Counted from the stretch's first letter, positions 7,928 through 16,880 are shown. The stretch: 64,000 nucleotides of DNA from Maribacter aquimaris (GCF_014596745.1 NZ_JABTCF010000013.1:1-64000), one strand, 5' to 3'. Notes: generated from the sequence alone by a model not told the origin. Program-made: numbers and translations.

Positions 7928-8105
7928 ATTGGGTTTTTAATTCAATCATTTCCAGTACCGGCCCCACTTGGAAAAGTCCAACCGTATTCCGTACTCCTTT
8001 TTCGGGGAGCTGGGTATGTTTTATGATGTAGGGGATGCTTTGCATGGGCTACTGTATTTTTGAGTTGTTTTAGGTGTTCGTTTAAGGTCTGATTTATTAA
8101 GGATT
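7928..8105 (-). pseudogene. Truncated tex copy T1 with leader (frameshifted)
   Basis: The tex leader and about 17 codons (ATG at 8045) joined to tail X. It has diverged more than T2, and the frame open through the leader is shifted relative to tex. Palindromes lie on both sides, at 7904 and 8106. Confidence 0.75.
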
Positions 8106-8129
8106 GTCCGGTCGAGCGCAGTCGAGACC

Positions 8130-8200
8130 TTAATCCGTGCATGGGGTACTATTTTTGAGTTGTTTTATGTATTCGTTTAAGGTCGGGTTTATTAAGGTTT
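8130..8200 (-). repeat. tex leader copy T' (first)
   Basis: A leader-only copy ending in ATGCACGG, between collapsed junction 8201-8208 and the palindrome at 8106-8129. It is nearly identical to 7634-7704. Confidence 0.7.
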
Positions 8201-8208
8201 GTCCGGAC

Positions 8209-8377
8209 ATTGGGTTTTAAAATCAATCATTCCCAGTACCGCCCCCACTTGGAAAAGTCCAACCGTATTCCGTACTCCTTTTTGGTATTCATCGAACCTT
8301 CTTGCGATATCATTGGTGATACCGGTATATGTCAATCCGTCCGAACACATTAGTATATAAACATAGTAAAATTTCAT
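8209..8377 (-). pseudogene. Truncated GIY-YIG copy G2
   Basis: ATG at 8377. It keeps 34 codons (DEYQKG variant) joined to tail X and ends at the collapsed junction. The palindrome upstream is at 8400-8423. Confidence 0.8.
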
Positions 8378-8423
8378 TGAAGTTTACAGCTTTAAACTAG
8401 GTCTCGACTGCGCTCGACCGGAC

Positions 8424-8592
8424 ATTGGGTTTTAAAATCAATCATTTCCAGTACCGCCCCCACTTGGAAAAGTCCAACCGTATTCCGTACACCTTTTTGG
8501 TGTTCGTTGAATCTTCTTGCGATATCATTGGTGATTCCGGTATATGTCAATCCGTCCGAACATAGTAGTATATAAACATAGTAAAAATTCAT
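8424..8592 (-). pseudogene. Truncated GIY-YIG copy G1
   Basis: ATG at 8592. It keeps 34 codons (NEHQKG) and then tail X. Its upstream palindrome (8615-8638) is the outer boundary of the array; unique sequence begins within about 20 bp of it, 80 bp before the metG stop. Confidence 0.8.
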
Positions 8593-8716
8593 TAAGGTTC
8601 TCCGCTTTAAACTAGGTCTCGACTGCGCTCGACCGGACATTATAGGGTGCGTATTCAATCGAAGACCCTTCGCCTATCCCAAAAACACAACCAATAATCG
8701 TACCCTGCTGAAGGGT

Positions 8717-10798
8717 TTAATTTATTGTTAATCCATTCCCGACATTATCCTCGTCAGGATTTACAAAGACCAATTTACCATCAGCATTCTCGGTCATAAG
8801 TATCATCCCTTCACTTTCAACACCGCGTAATGCCCTTGGGGCTAGGTTAATCAGAACAGTCACTTTTTTACCTACGATTTCCTCAGGCGTAAAACTTTCC
8901 GCAATACCCGAAACGATGGTTCGCGTATCTAGGCCGGTATCTACCTTAAGTACCAATAATTTCTTGGCCTTGGCCATTTTTTCGGCTTCGACTATAGTGC
9001 CTACGCGCATGTCGAGTTTTGAGAAATCATCGAAAGTAATCGTGTCCTTTTGTGGCATAAGTGCTTTGTTTTCGTTTTCGTTCGCTTTTTTGGTGGCTTC
9101 CAACTTATCCAATTGGGCCTGAATTTCGCTGTCCTCCACTTTTCTAAAGAGCAGTTCGGCCTTATTGATTTTATGTTGGGGTGCGAGTAGGGTTTCCTGG
9201 GTTGCGACATTCGCCCATAAGGCCTCGTCTGCGCTTGACCCGAGCGCAAGTATTTGTTTTAATTTTCCGGAAGTAAAGGGCAAAAAGGGTTCGCTCAATA
9301 CGGCCAATCCTGTTGCAATCTGTAGGGCGACGAACATAATGGTCTTTACCCGTTCCCCATCTTGTTTGATGACTTTCCAAGGCTCTTCATCGGCCAGGTA
9401 TTTGTTGCCCAAGCGCGCTAGGTTCATCAGTTCCTGACCGGCTTCCCTAAAACGGTAGCGTTCAATGGAACTCGTAATGATCCCAGGGTATTTTCGTAAC
9501 TGTTCCAAGGTTTCCTTGTCCACTTGGGAAAACTCGGAAGGACTAGGAACGACGCCTTCGTAATATTTATTCGTCAAGACCACGACCCGGTTTATAAAGT
9601 TCCCCAGTATGGCAACCAGTTCGTTATTGTTACGGGCCTGAAAATCCTTCCAGGTAAAGTCATTGTCCTTGGTTTCGGGTGCGTTGGCCGTTAGGGTGTA
9701 CCGCAATGCATCCTGCATATCTGGAAAATCCACTAAATACTCATGCAACCATACCGCCCAGTTTTTTGAGGTGGAAAGTTTGTTGCCTTCCAAATTCAGG
9801 AACTCGTTGGCCGGTACATTGTCCGGAAGAATATATTCGCCGTGGGCCTTTAAGATACTAGGGAAGATAATGCAGTGGAAAACAATGTTATCCTTACCTA
9901 TAAAATGTAGTAATTTGGTGTCCTTATCCTTCCAATAGGGTTCCCAATCCTTGCCCTCGCGTGCAGCCCATTCCTTGGTCGATGAAATATAGCCGATAGG
10001 GGCATCGAACCAAACATACAACACTTTGCCCTCGCCACCTTCCACCGGTACGGGAATACCCCAATCGAGATCGCGGGTAACCGCCCTGGGTTTTAATCCG
10101 TCATCGATCCAACTTTTGCATTGGCCATAGACGTTGGGTTTCCAATCTTTCTTATGGCCTTCGAGAATCCATTTCTTAAGGAAATCCTCATAGCGATCCA
10201 AGGGTAAAAACCAATGTTTGGTTTCTTTGGTGGTTGGCACCGTACCTGTAATGGTCGATTTCGGATTAATAAGGTCCGTCGCATTCAGGGTAGAGCCACA
10301 ATTCTCACATTGGTCGCCATAGGCTTCCTCATGGCCACATTTTGGGCATGTGCCGACTACAAAACGATCGGCCAAGAATTGTTTGGCTTCCTCATCGTAC
10401 AATTGTGCCGTGGTTTCCTCAATAAAATCGCCTTGCTCGTATAGCTTTACAAAAAAGTCGGAAGCCGTTTTATGGTGGATTTCACGTGAAGTCCTGGAGT
10501 AATTGTCAAAAGTAATACCGAACTCCTCAAACGATTTACGTATGATACCGTCATACTTATCAATGACCTCCTTGGGGGTAATACCTTCCTTTTTGGCTTT
10601 CATTGAAATGGCCACCCCGTGTTCATCACTTCCACAAACAAAGGCTACGTCCTTACCTTGTAGTCGCTGGTATCTGGCATAGATATCGGCAGGTACGTAT
10701 ACACCCGCCAAGTGCCCAATATGTATGGGACCATTGGTATAGGGTAATGCTGCTGTAATGGTATATCTGGCTGGGGATTTTGCGTTATCTGTCATCAA
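8717..10798 (-). CDS. metG: Methionyl-tRNA synthetase
   Basis: A 693-residue class I synthetase that charges tRNA-Met. The HIGH region is [14 protein letters not shown] (about 18-31). The zinc knuckle is [18 protein letters not shown]. The KMSKS loop is the variant [10 protein letters not shown]. The C-terminal 110 residues form an EMAPII-like tRNA-binding domain ([27 protein letters not shown]). The length is that of the long, dimeric MetG type. It starts at the ATG at 10798. The gene is downstream of the DUF1800/DUF1501 pair but is separated from it by a terminator, so it has its own transcript. The GIY-YIG array begins 80 bp after its stop. Confidence 0.97.
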   Translation of the reverse strand: MMTDNAKSPARYTITAALPYTNGPIHIGHLAGVYVPADIYARYQRLQGKDVAFVCGSDEHGVAISMKAKKEGITPKEVIDKYDGIIRKSFEEFGITFDNYSRTSREIHHKTASDFFVKLYEQGDFIEETTAQLYDEEAKQFLADRFVVGTCPKCGHEEAYGDQCENCGSTLNATDLINPKSTITGTVPTTKETKHWFLPLDRYEDFLKKWILEGHKKDWKPNVYGQCKSWIDDGLKPRAVTRDLDWGIPVPVEGGEGKVLYVWFDAPIGYISSTKEWAAREGKDWEPYWKDKDTKLLHFIGKDNIVFHCIIFPSILKAHGEYILPDNVPANEFLNLEGNKLSTSKNWAVWLHEYLVDFPDMQDALRYTLTANAPETKDNDFTWKDFQARNNNELVAILGNFINRVVVLTNKYYEGVVPSPSEFSQVDKETLEQLRKYPGIITSSIERYRFREAGQELMNLARLGNKYLADEEPWKVIKQDGERVKTIMFVALQIATGLAVLSEPFLPFTSGKLKQILALGSSADEALWANVATQETLLAPQHKINKAELLFRKVEDSEIQAQLDKLEATKKANENENKALMPQKDTITFDDFSKLDMRVGTIVEAEKMAKAKKLLVLKVDTGLDTRTIVSGIAESFTPEEIVGKKVTVLINLAPRALRGVESEGMILMTENADGKLVFVNPDEDNVGNGLTIN

Positions 10799-10913
10799 CT
10801 TTCGAAATTAAACGACAAAAATACAGATTTTGATGGGAGATTTACCTATTCCTACGGATTTGTGTTGGATTACCCGAGCAATAACAATGGTGTTTTTTGG
10901 GTCTAAATCGATT

Positions 10914-10954
10914 AAAAAAAGAAAGGGCCCTTTTCATATAGAAATAGGGCCCTT
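10914..10954 (-). terminator. Terminator after the DUF1501 gene
   Basis: On the minus strand, AAGGGCCCT pairs with AGGGCCCTT around a loop of about 14 nt and is followed by CTTTTTTT. It lies 19 bp after the DUF1501 stop codon. Confidence 0.85.
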
Positions 10955-10972
10955 AAGGGTAGTGGGGTTTGT

Positions 10973-12688
10973 TTAAGCAACCATTACCGATTTACTCATT
11001 TTCTGATTCTGTACATTAATGCGATAAATATATTTACCGGTAGATAAATGACTTGGCATTCGCTCCCTAATATTTATCTCTGTAGAACCTTCAAACATCA
11101 TCTCGTTGAAGACGGTCCCCACATTTTGTCCAAGAATATTGTACAATTGAATATCTACGTGGGCACTAAAGGGCATTTCCAAGTAAATATGTGGTGTACT
11201 ATCCGTAGGATAAAAAGGTTTGTGTACAATAGCATCCAACAATTGGGGATCAAAGGGTGTCTCTGGGGTAGGTCCCGTTGTTGGTAAAGTAGGTTCCCCA
11301 TCACTGTAAACAATATCCGGGAAATCAGTACCACTACAGTTGAATCCGAGATTTACAGGTGCATAGGGGTGGTTTAATAAATGTTGTTCTACCAAAGGAA
11401 TATCAACACACAGCCATTCCGCCAGTACCGTGGCATAGAGATCCCTAAAGTCCATCGTAAACTCAAGGTTACCGCGCCCATCGGGATTGTCCAAGGTAGG
11501 ATGTTCCCCTACAAAGGCACTGCCGTTTAAGCCTGAGCCAAAGAAAAGTGTTGGAGCGGCCTTACCGTGATCGGTACCATTGGAACCGTTTTCGAAAATA
11601 CGTCTCCCGAATTCGGAAAAAGTCATGCTCAAAACCTTCTCATCCTGTTGGGTAAAGGCAATATCATCGTAAAAATTATCCACGGCAACCGATAAATTGG
11701 TCATAAGGCGTTCATGGGTCAAGGGCTGGTTTCCGTGGGTATCAAAACCTCCCATGGAGATCATATATACCTTGGTACCCAAATTTCCTTTGATCAATCG
11801 TGCCAAAATGGCCAATTGCCTAGCAAAACTATTGTCTTGGTATTCCACTTGGTTTTGACCACGCATATAGGCCTCATGGATTATTCCTGCATATTCATTG
11901 GTGACATTCGATACACCCCTGAGAAACTTGATTTGATCGGAATACATACAATCATCAAAAAGGGCTTCGTCTACGGAATATTGTAGGCCTGTTTCGGCGA
12001 TTTGCTGTAATTGGTCAACATTATTGGTCACAAAGGCATAGTTGGTTTCCTCACCTTCAAAAACAAGACTACCATAGTTTCCGACTTGTATGGCAGCAGG
12101 ACCATCGGTAGGTCTGCTTCCAGGAAAATCGGATAGATAATCGGGGAATAAATGTTCAAAATGCCTGCCCATCCAACCCGTGTCCTCCCCTGAGAACCCG
12201 GTGGTATTGATATCGGTGCTTCCAAAGATGTCAGTTCCCGTAAAGTGGGAAAGGCTTTGATTTTGATACCCGACACCATGTACCGCTTTAAATTGGCCAT
12301 CGCCCCACATGGGCTCCAGCGATTTCATATAGGAAGGCACCCCGAATTCATCGGTTAGTTTTAACACCTTACTTTCAGGAATATAAATATTGGGCCTTGC
12401 ATTGGCATAGGAATCGTATTGTTCCATGGGGATAACCGTACTTAAACCATCATTACCACCATTCAAACGGATAAGGATAAGGATGTTATCGGTTTCAGCC
12501 GCGGCTATGGCAGAGGTCAATGGGGATGGGGCAGAGGCCGTTAACATCTGTGATCCCAAGAGCATTGATCCAGAGCCTGCTATGCCTAGCGCCTGTAAAA
12601 AGGAACGTCTGCTCCATGCCTTATGTTCGTGATCATGGCCCTCATGTTCTAAGCCTTTAAATGGAGTTTTATCGTGAGTATCGCACAT
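10973..12688 (-). CDS. DUF1501 protein with Tat-like signal and T9SS sorting domain
   Basis: A 571-residue exported protein. A His-rich N-terminus leads to a twin-arginine motif (SRRSFLQALGIAG, Arg at about 27-28) and a hydrophobic stretch. The DUF1501 (sulfatase/alkaline-phosphatase-like fold) core has NGGNDGLS, MGGFDTHGNQ and SEFGRR. The last about 80 residues look like a T9SS type A sorting domain (IQLYNILGQNVGTVF, then LSTGKYIYRINVQNQ). It follows the DUF1800 gene by 10 bp. These two families occur as a pair in Bacteroidota and Planctomycetes; their biochemical role is unknown. The export route combining Tat and T9SS signals is an inference. Confidence 0.88.
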   Translation of the reverse strand: MCDTHDKTPFKGLEHEGHDHEHKAWSRRSFLQALGIAGSGSMLLGSQMLTASAPSPLTSAIAAAETDNILILIRLNGGNDGLSTVIPMEQYDSYANARPNIYIPESKVLKLTDEFGVPSYMKSLEPMWGDGQFKAVHGVGYQNQSLSHFTGTDIFGSTDINTTGFSGEDTGWMGRHFEHLFPDYLSDFPGSRPTDGPAAIQVGNYGSLVFEGEETNYAFVTNNVDQLQQIAETGLQYSVDEALFDDCMYSDQIKFLRGVSNVTNEYAGIIHEAYMRGQNQVEYQDNSFARQLAILARLIKGNLGTKVYMISMGGFDTHGNQPLTHERLMTNLSVAVDNFYDDIAFTQQDEKVLSMTFSEFGRRIFENGSNGTDHGKAAPTLFFGSGLNGSAFVGEHPTLDNPDGRGNLEFTMDFRDLYATVLAEWLCVDIPLVEQHLLNHPYAPVNLGFNCSGTDFPDIVYSDGEPTLPTTGPTPETPFDPQLLDAIVHKPFYPTDSTPHIYLEMPFSAHVDIQLYNILGQNVGTVFNEMMFEGSTEINIRERMPSHLSTGKYIYRINVQNQKMSKSVMVA

Positions 12689-12698
12689 AATCGTAGGT

Positions 12699-14207
12699 TT
12701 ATTTTAGTTGAAATTCGGGTTGTCTCGAAAGATGACGTAAAAGCAAGTGTACCTGTGATGGAACGGATGCCGATATATTCAAAATCCATTGTGATGTTCC
12801 ACCATCCACGAAATCGGGACTGTAGTACGACATAGGAACTTCAGAAATGGTAAATGCCGATACGGCATTGTCGAATTGTTCCGTGGTATACATGCCTTTG
12901 GGGGCAATCTTGTTGACGATAGCGGTCACTACGATTTCGGGGTTACTGGTACCGCTATCCGCAGTTCCAACGGCGTTGGTTGCAAATGCTCGGAATTGTT
13001 CAGGGTCGTTTTGGTAGAGACCATCAATAATGGTTTCCATGGTAAGCCAACGACCGATCATGAAATTGGTGTTGATCCACGTTCTATTGCGCTGCCAACC
13101 TTCAACCTCAACAGGATTGAACAATGTTTGTCCCAGTAGGTCACTGTAATTGATCATACTGGCCAAAGTGGTGTCGGAATAGTTAAAGCTGGTTTCGTTC
13201 AGAAAGTTCAAATAAACATCGAACGGACTTTTTATGATGACCCCAATAGCCTCATCATCAAAGAAATGTTCACTTTTAAAGAGTTGGGATAAAACCGGTG
13301 CAATGTCATAATCGTTGGCCATGAAAGTGGCTGCCATGCCGTCGATAATAACCTGGGCATTGTTCGAGGCATCCCTGGAATCCGGGTGCACGAAAAACTC
13401 ATAAAGCTTTCGGCATATAAAATCGGACAATTGGGCACCGCGTTGTTCAAAGAGGATATCAATGACATCGTCATACCCCCAGTTACCGGTTTGACCAAAA
13501 ATGGTCTTGTTGTCCGTATTGAATTTGGTAGGATCGAAGGTTACGGGTTCGCAGCCTATCTCACCCCGTTCTACATAACCTGAAAGGGCCTTGGCCGTTT
13601 CCACAATGTCCTCCTCGGTATAGCCATTGCCATCACCTAGGGTAAAAAGTTCATACAGCTCCCTCGCATAGTTCTCATTCGGGTTGTTACCATTGTTATA
13701 TACACCATCCAAATAATAGAGCATGGCGCTGGTTATACCGATCTCACTGACAAAAGTCTTGAAATTCGCGATGGAATTGCGTTGCAGGCAATTGATATAA
13801 TCATAAAGGAAGGAACTACAGTTGTATATAGAGAGTTGGGTTACAAAATGGTTGCTCCAAAAGAAACTCAATCGGTCCCTTAGGTTGTTATTGAGCATGG
13901 CATTCGTGTAGGTCAAACTCCATTCGTCTATCTGGGCCCTGCGTAGTTGCCCGGCGGCATCATCATCTGCGGGATAGTTGCTATTGTTCCAATCTGCCCA
14001 ACTCGGTGCTGGGGTCGGCGCCATATTTATGGCTTGGTTAATAAGATTGTCTACCAAAGCGCCAGCCGATTGTCCAACGACTTGATCAATAGTTTCGACA
14101 GAGGCACTAAACCCCAATCTCCGGTACAAATGTGCTGCTTTGGATTTATCCAAAGGCGCAGTGTACGGCGCTAATGTAGAGGTGTTACAATTAACGAAGT
14201 ATTCCAT
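12699..14207 (-). CDS. DUF1800 domain protein
   Basis: A 502-residue protein with the DUF1800 pattern: AAHLYRRLGFSAS near the start, LRDRLSFFWSNHFVT, YLDGVYNNGNNPNENYARELYELFTLGDGNGYTEED in pieces, and HPDSRDASNNAQVI. NPNENYARELMELFTLG-like motifs define the family. I see no signal peptide at this N-terminus. It is first in a two-gene operon with the DUF1501 gene. The function is unknown; the pair is often thought to act at the cell surface. A start at the ATG at 14207 fits the family N-terminus. Confidence 0.88.
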   Translation of the reverse strand: MEYFVNCNTSTLAPYTAPLDKSKAAHLYRRLGFSASVETIDQVVGQSAGALVDNLINQAINMAPTPAPSWADWNNSNYPADDDAAGQLRRAQIDEWSLTYTNAMLNNNLRDRLSFFWSNHFVTQLSIYNCSSFLYDYINCLQRNSIANFKTFVSEIGITSAMLYYLDGVYNNGNNPNENYARELYELFTLGDGNGYTEEDIVETAKALSGYVERGEIGCEPVTFDPTKFNTDNKTIFGQTGNWGYDDVIDILFEQRGAQLSDFICRKLYEFFVHPDSRDASNNAQVIIDGMAATFMANDYDIAPVLSQLFKSEHFFDDEAIGVIIKSPFDVYLNFLNETSFNYSDTTLASMINYSDLLGQTLFNPVEVEGWQRNRTWINTNFMIGRWLTMETIIDGLYQNDPEQFRAFATNAVGTADSGTSNPEIVVTAIVNKIAPKGMYTTEQFDNAVSAFTISEVPMSYYSPDFVDGGTSQWILNISASVPSQVHLLLRHLSRQPEFQLK

Positions 14208-14268
14208 AGTAATTTTAGGCTTTAAGAACGTTCATGTGCGTAGGGGGCAAATTCTTAACGTCTAAACG

Positions 14269-14293
14269 AATTGGATATTATGTAAATCCAATT
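14269..14293. promoter_or_regulatory. Inverted repeat between divergent genes
   Basis: Perfect 8-bp arms AATTGGAT and ATCCAATT with a 9-bp spacer. It lies between the divergent DUF1800 and YraN-like genes, about 60 bp from the former, and is a candidate operator. Confidence 0.35.
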
Positions 14294-14400
14294 ATTTTCG
14301 TTGTTATGCCTTTCAAATAACGGTGATACGATCTAAAAATACGACGAAAGTCATATATTTTCGATGAAATGCATTTATTTTGATAAAAAAGAAGGAAAAT

Positions 14401-14760
14401 ATGGGTAAACATAACGAATTTGGTAAGGAAGGAGAGCGAATTGCAGTCGATTTTTTGATGCAAAAAGGCTATGTGATAAAGCATAGGAATTATAGGTATT
14501 TAAAAGCTGAGATCGATATCATTGCACAGAAGGGTTCGATTTTGGCCATTGTTGAGGTGCGTTCCCGAAGTACTGATTTTGTTGAGAATATTGCAGAGAC
14601 CATCACCAAGCGGAAAATAGACTTATTGGTAATGGGGGCAGACCACTATGTAACGGAACAGGATTTGGACGTTGAGGTGCGCTTTGATGTCATTACGATT
14701 CTAAAGAACAATAAGGTCTTTGAAATCGATCATATGGAAAGTGCTTTTTACCATTTCTAA
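14401..14760 (+). CDS. YraN/UPF0102 family endonuclease-fold protein
   Basis: A 119-residue protein of the UPF0102 (YraN) family with a PD-(D/E)XK-like fold: GKEGERIAVDFLMQKGY, RNYRYLKAEIDIIAQ and AIVEVRSRS (the D...EVR active-site pattern). The family probably acts in DNA repair or recombination; the reaction is not firmly known. I chose the ATG at 14401 (MGKHNEFGKEGE), preceded by AAGGAAAAT, over the upstream start at 14380 because family homology begins there. Confidence 0.9.
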   Translation: MGKHNEFGKEGERIAVDFLMQKGYVIKHRNYRYLKAEIDIIAQKGSILAIVEVRSRSTDFVENIAETITKRKIDLLVMGADHYVTEQDLDVEVRFDVITILKNNKVFEIDHMESAFYHF

Positions 14761-14776
14761 ATTTAATATCCCACAA

Positions 14777-14808
14777 TTTGTTTTATTTGTAACATTATGT
14801 TATATTTG
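14777..14808 (+). promoter_or_regulatory. Bacteroidota-type promoter
   Basis: TTTG (14777-14780), a 20-bp spacer and TATATTTG (14801-14808). This fits the -33 TTG and -7 TAnnTTTG consensus of Flavobacteria. It lies 17 bp upstream of the following gene's start codon. Confidence 0.7.
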
Positions 14809-14825
14809 TAGACATTTTAAGCATT

Positions 14826-15485
14826 ATGAAAACAATATCGTCCGTAGTAGAAGAGTATATTAAGAAGAAACCTTTTCTTCAAAGTGCTTTGGCGCAAGGG
14901 ATTATCAACCTAACATCGCTGTCTAGAATCGTAAAGCCGGAAATTGAGGAGCAATTGGGTAAAGATATTCGTAATGGTGCCATTGTCATGGCCTTAAAAC
15001 GATTGTCTGATGACCTGGAATTTAGGGCTACCCATAAAATCATCAAGGTTTTAAAGAATATCGGTGAAATAACGGTACGGTCCTCTTTGACCGATTATAC
15101 CTTTTTGGCATCGGAGACCATCCTTACCCAGCAGGCAAAACTCCTTTCGGAAATTCATTCCAACCAGGATGTGTTCTATACGTCATCGAGGGGTGTCAAC
15201 GAAATCAATATTGTCATTAGCAATATAATGGACAGTACCGTTGAAACTCTTTTTAAGGCGGAACGATGCACCCAGAAGGCGAATAACCTGTCCTCCATAA
15301 CGGTAAAACTTCCCGCTGAGAATGTCTCGGTACCGGGAATCTATTATTTCATTTTCCAACGGTTGGCTTGGGAGGGTATTGTACTCTATGAAGTTATATC
15401 AACGACCAATGAGTTCACCATTATCGTAAATGATGACCAAGTGGATATAGCCTTTAAGACCATTAAGGACCTTAAAATGTTATAA
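14826..15485 (+). CDS. Conserved hypothetical protein with C-terminal ACT-like region
   Basis: A 219-residue cytoplasmic protein without signal peptide. The N-terminal third looks helical and HTH-like (EYIKKKPFLQSALAQGIINLTSLSRIV, then LGKDIRNGAIVMALKRL). The last about 60 residues resemble an ACT domain (VPGIYYFIFQRLAWEGIVLYEVISTTNEF in pieces; VNDDQVDIAFKTIKDL). This suggests a small-molecule-responsive regulator. Similar proteins in Flavobacteria are sometimes labelled aspartate kinase from the ACT part alone, but no kinase domain is present. It has its own promoter at 14777-14808. Confidence 0.75.
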   Translation: MKTISSVVEEYIKKKPFLQSALAQGIINLTSLSRIVKPEIEEQLGKDIRNGAIVMALKRLSDDLEFRATHKIIKVLKNIGEITVRSSLTDYTFLASETILTQQAKLLSEIHSNQDVFYTSSRGVNEINIVISNIMDSTVETLFKAERCTQKANNLSSITVKLPAENVSVPGIYYFIFQRLAWEGIVLYEVISTTNEFTIIVNDDQVDIAFKTIKDLKML

Positions 15486-15488
15486 GGG

Positions 15489-16811
15489 TCATTCCTTTTC
15501 CAAAAATTCAACAACTTCCTTATCGTTATCGGGTTTTGCGATAATTCGTTTGTCCTTGTCCAATATAAAATAGGTGGGTGTTTTTTGGATATTATAGGTT
15601 CTGGCATAGGCACTTTCCCATTTGCCCAACGCTATGGCATGTTCAAAAAGGGATAGATCCGCCGTTACCTTTTTCCAATTTACATCGTCGTTTTCAAGTC
15701 CGACCGCCACAACCTTGACCGTATTGAAGTCTTCCAGTTTTTTATGCAAAGCCGGAAGTTCATGTAAACAGTGGCTACAGGTGCTGCTCCAAAAGACGAG
15801 CACATAGTTTTCGGCCCCTTTCAAGTGACTTAATGATTGGGATACGCCGTCTTTCTTCCATTGGATGTCAGGAGCCAATGCACCTATCCGTAATCGATTG
15901 TGCACTTCCACTTCGTCGATTATGGTTTTGTTTTTTGCTGTCGATGCAAGTCCTTTTAAATAGGTTTTGTAGATATAGTCAGCGGTTATATTGGAGGTAG
16001 TTGCGGAAGCTTGCGTCCATAAACTGTAAAAAAGATGCAATTTATACGGATCATCGACCGATTTCAATTTTTCATTGATGGTGTCCACGTTATGGTTCAT
16101 GGCCTTCTGTTTTTCAATATCGGTCATGGGCTTTAGGGGCAATGCCGTAAAAACGTAATTGATCATTTTGTCTGTCAAAAATCCCGAAGCCTGTAAAATG
16201 GGGTTGTCAAAATCCAAGGCATCGAAATAATGGGTCTTCTTGTTGTTCACATAGACTTCAACCGATTCCGCATTTGTGGGAATATAAGGTTTATTGCTTT
16301 TGATGAAATGATAGGCCATAGTGCCCTCCGTCTTTTTTTCATAGGTATCCTGAGTGCTTTGAAGCTGTTTTGTCAGGGCCTTGAATTCTTTTTCATTGGT
16401 GCTTGAACTTGTATAGTAATTCGTGATCTGTTGTTCCAAGTCGTTGATTTCCTTAAAATAGGTATTGAAGAGTATATTTTCTTTCGACGTAAAGAACGAG
16501 ACCCCGTTTTTGGAATCAAAGGCAAAGGTGATATCTTCCTTTCCGTTATAGATGACATCAAAATAGAATTGTTCTTGGGGAACGGCGTAGACCAGTCTAT
16601 AGGTTCCCGGTAAGGCATTAGCGGGAATCTTTAGATTGAATACCCCATTCTTGACGGCGGTATCGGCGATATAGCTTTGTGTGCCTGGTTTTAGGCGATA
16701 GGCGATCAACCACTTGTAATCCTTGGCGGGTGAAAATGTGCCGGAAATGGTATGTTGGGCATGTAGTGGTATGCCGATGATCAGGGCAAGTAGAACAACT
16801 AGTTTTTTCAT
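15489..16811 (-). CDS. TlpA-family thiol:disulfide oxidoreductase, exported
   Basis: A 440-residue envelope protein. A signal peptide (MKKLVVLLALIIGIPLHAQ) precedes a beta-rich N-terminal region of the DUF4369 kind found in Bacteroidota thioredoxins. After a helical middle, a C-terminal thioredoxin domain carries FWSSTCSHCLHELPALH (CSHC active site, about 345) and the cis-Pro segment QKTPTYFILDKD. It likely reduces or oxidises periplasmic disulfides. It is convergent with the ACT-like gene, with only 3 bp between the stops. Confidence 0.9.
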   Translation of the reverse strand: MKKLVVLLALIIGIPLHAQHTISGTFSPAKDYKWLIAYRLKPGTQSYIADTAVKNGVFNLKIPANALPGTYRLVYAVPQEQFYFDVIYNGKEDITFAFDSKNGVSFFTSKENILFNTYFKEINDLEQQITNYYTSSSTNEKEFKALTKQLQSTQDTYEKKTEGTMAYHFIKSNKPYIPTNAESVEVYVNNKKTHYFDALDFDNPILQASGFLTDKMINYVFTALPLKPMTDIEKQKAMNHNVDTINEKLKSVDDPYKLHLFYSLWTQASATTSNITADYIYKTYLKGLASTAKNKTIIDEVEVHNRLRIGALAPDIQWKKDGVSQSLSHLKGAENYVLVFWSSTCSHCLHELPALHKKLEDFNTVKVVAVGLENDDVNWKKVTADLSLFEHAIALGKWESAYARTYNIQKTPTYFILDKDKRIIAKPDNDKEVVEFLEKE

Positions 16812-16880
16812 AGATCAAGTAAAATCAAAAATCGGTCCAAATTACAAATTAGATGCTGGACCAATAACGGTTAGCAGGTA

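Larger units (their letters stand above)
6458..8660 (-). repeat. GIY-YIG/tex palindrome array
   Basis: A 2.2-kb tandem mosaic. Read on the minus strand the order is G, G, T', T, G, T', T, G, G, full GIY-YIG gene, T', full tex. G is the first 34 codons of the GIY-YIG gene. T' is the tex leader ending at ATGCACGG. T is the tex leader plus 17 codons. Every truncated G and T is joined at AAAAAGG to the same roughly 70-bp tail X (VRNTVGLFQ in translation), and X is followed by the palindrome. Ten intact 24-bp imperfect palindromes (core TCGAGCGCAGTCGA) lie at 6515, 6609, 6979, 7194, 7409, 7610, 7904, 8106, 8400 and 8615. Two collapsed sites, GTCCGGAC, lie at 7705 and 8201. The layout recalls REP/BIME clusters beside a REP-associated nuclease. 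Confidence 0.85.
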
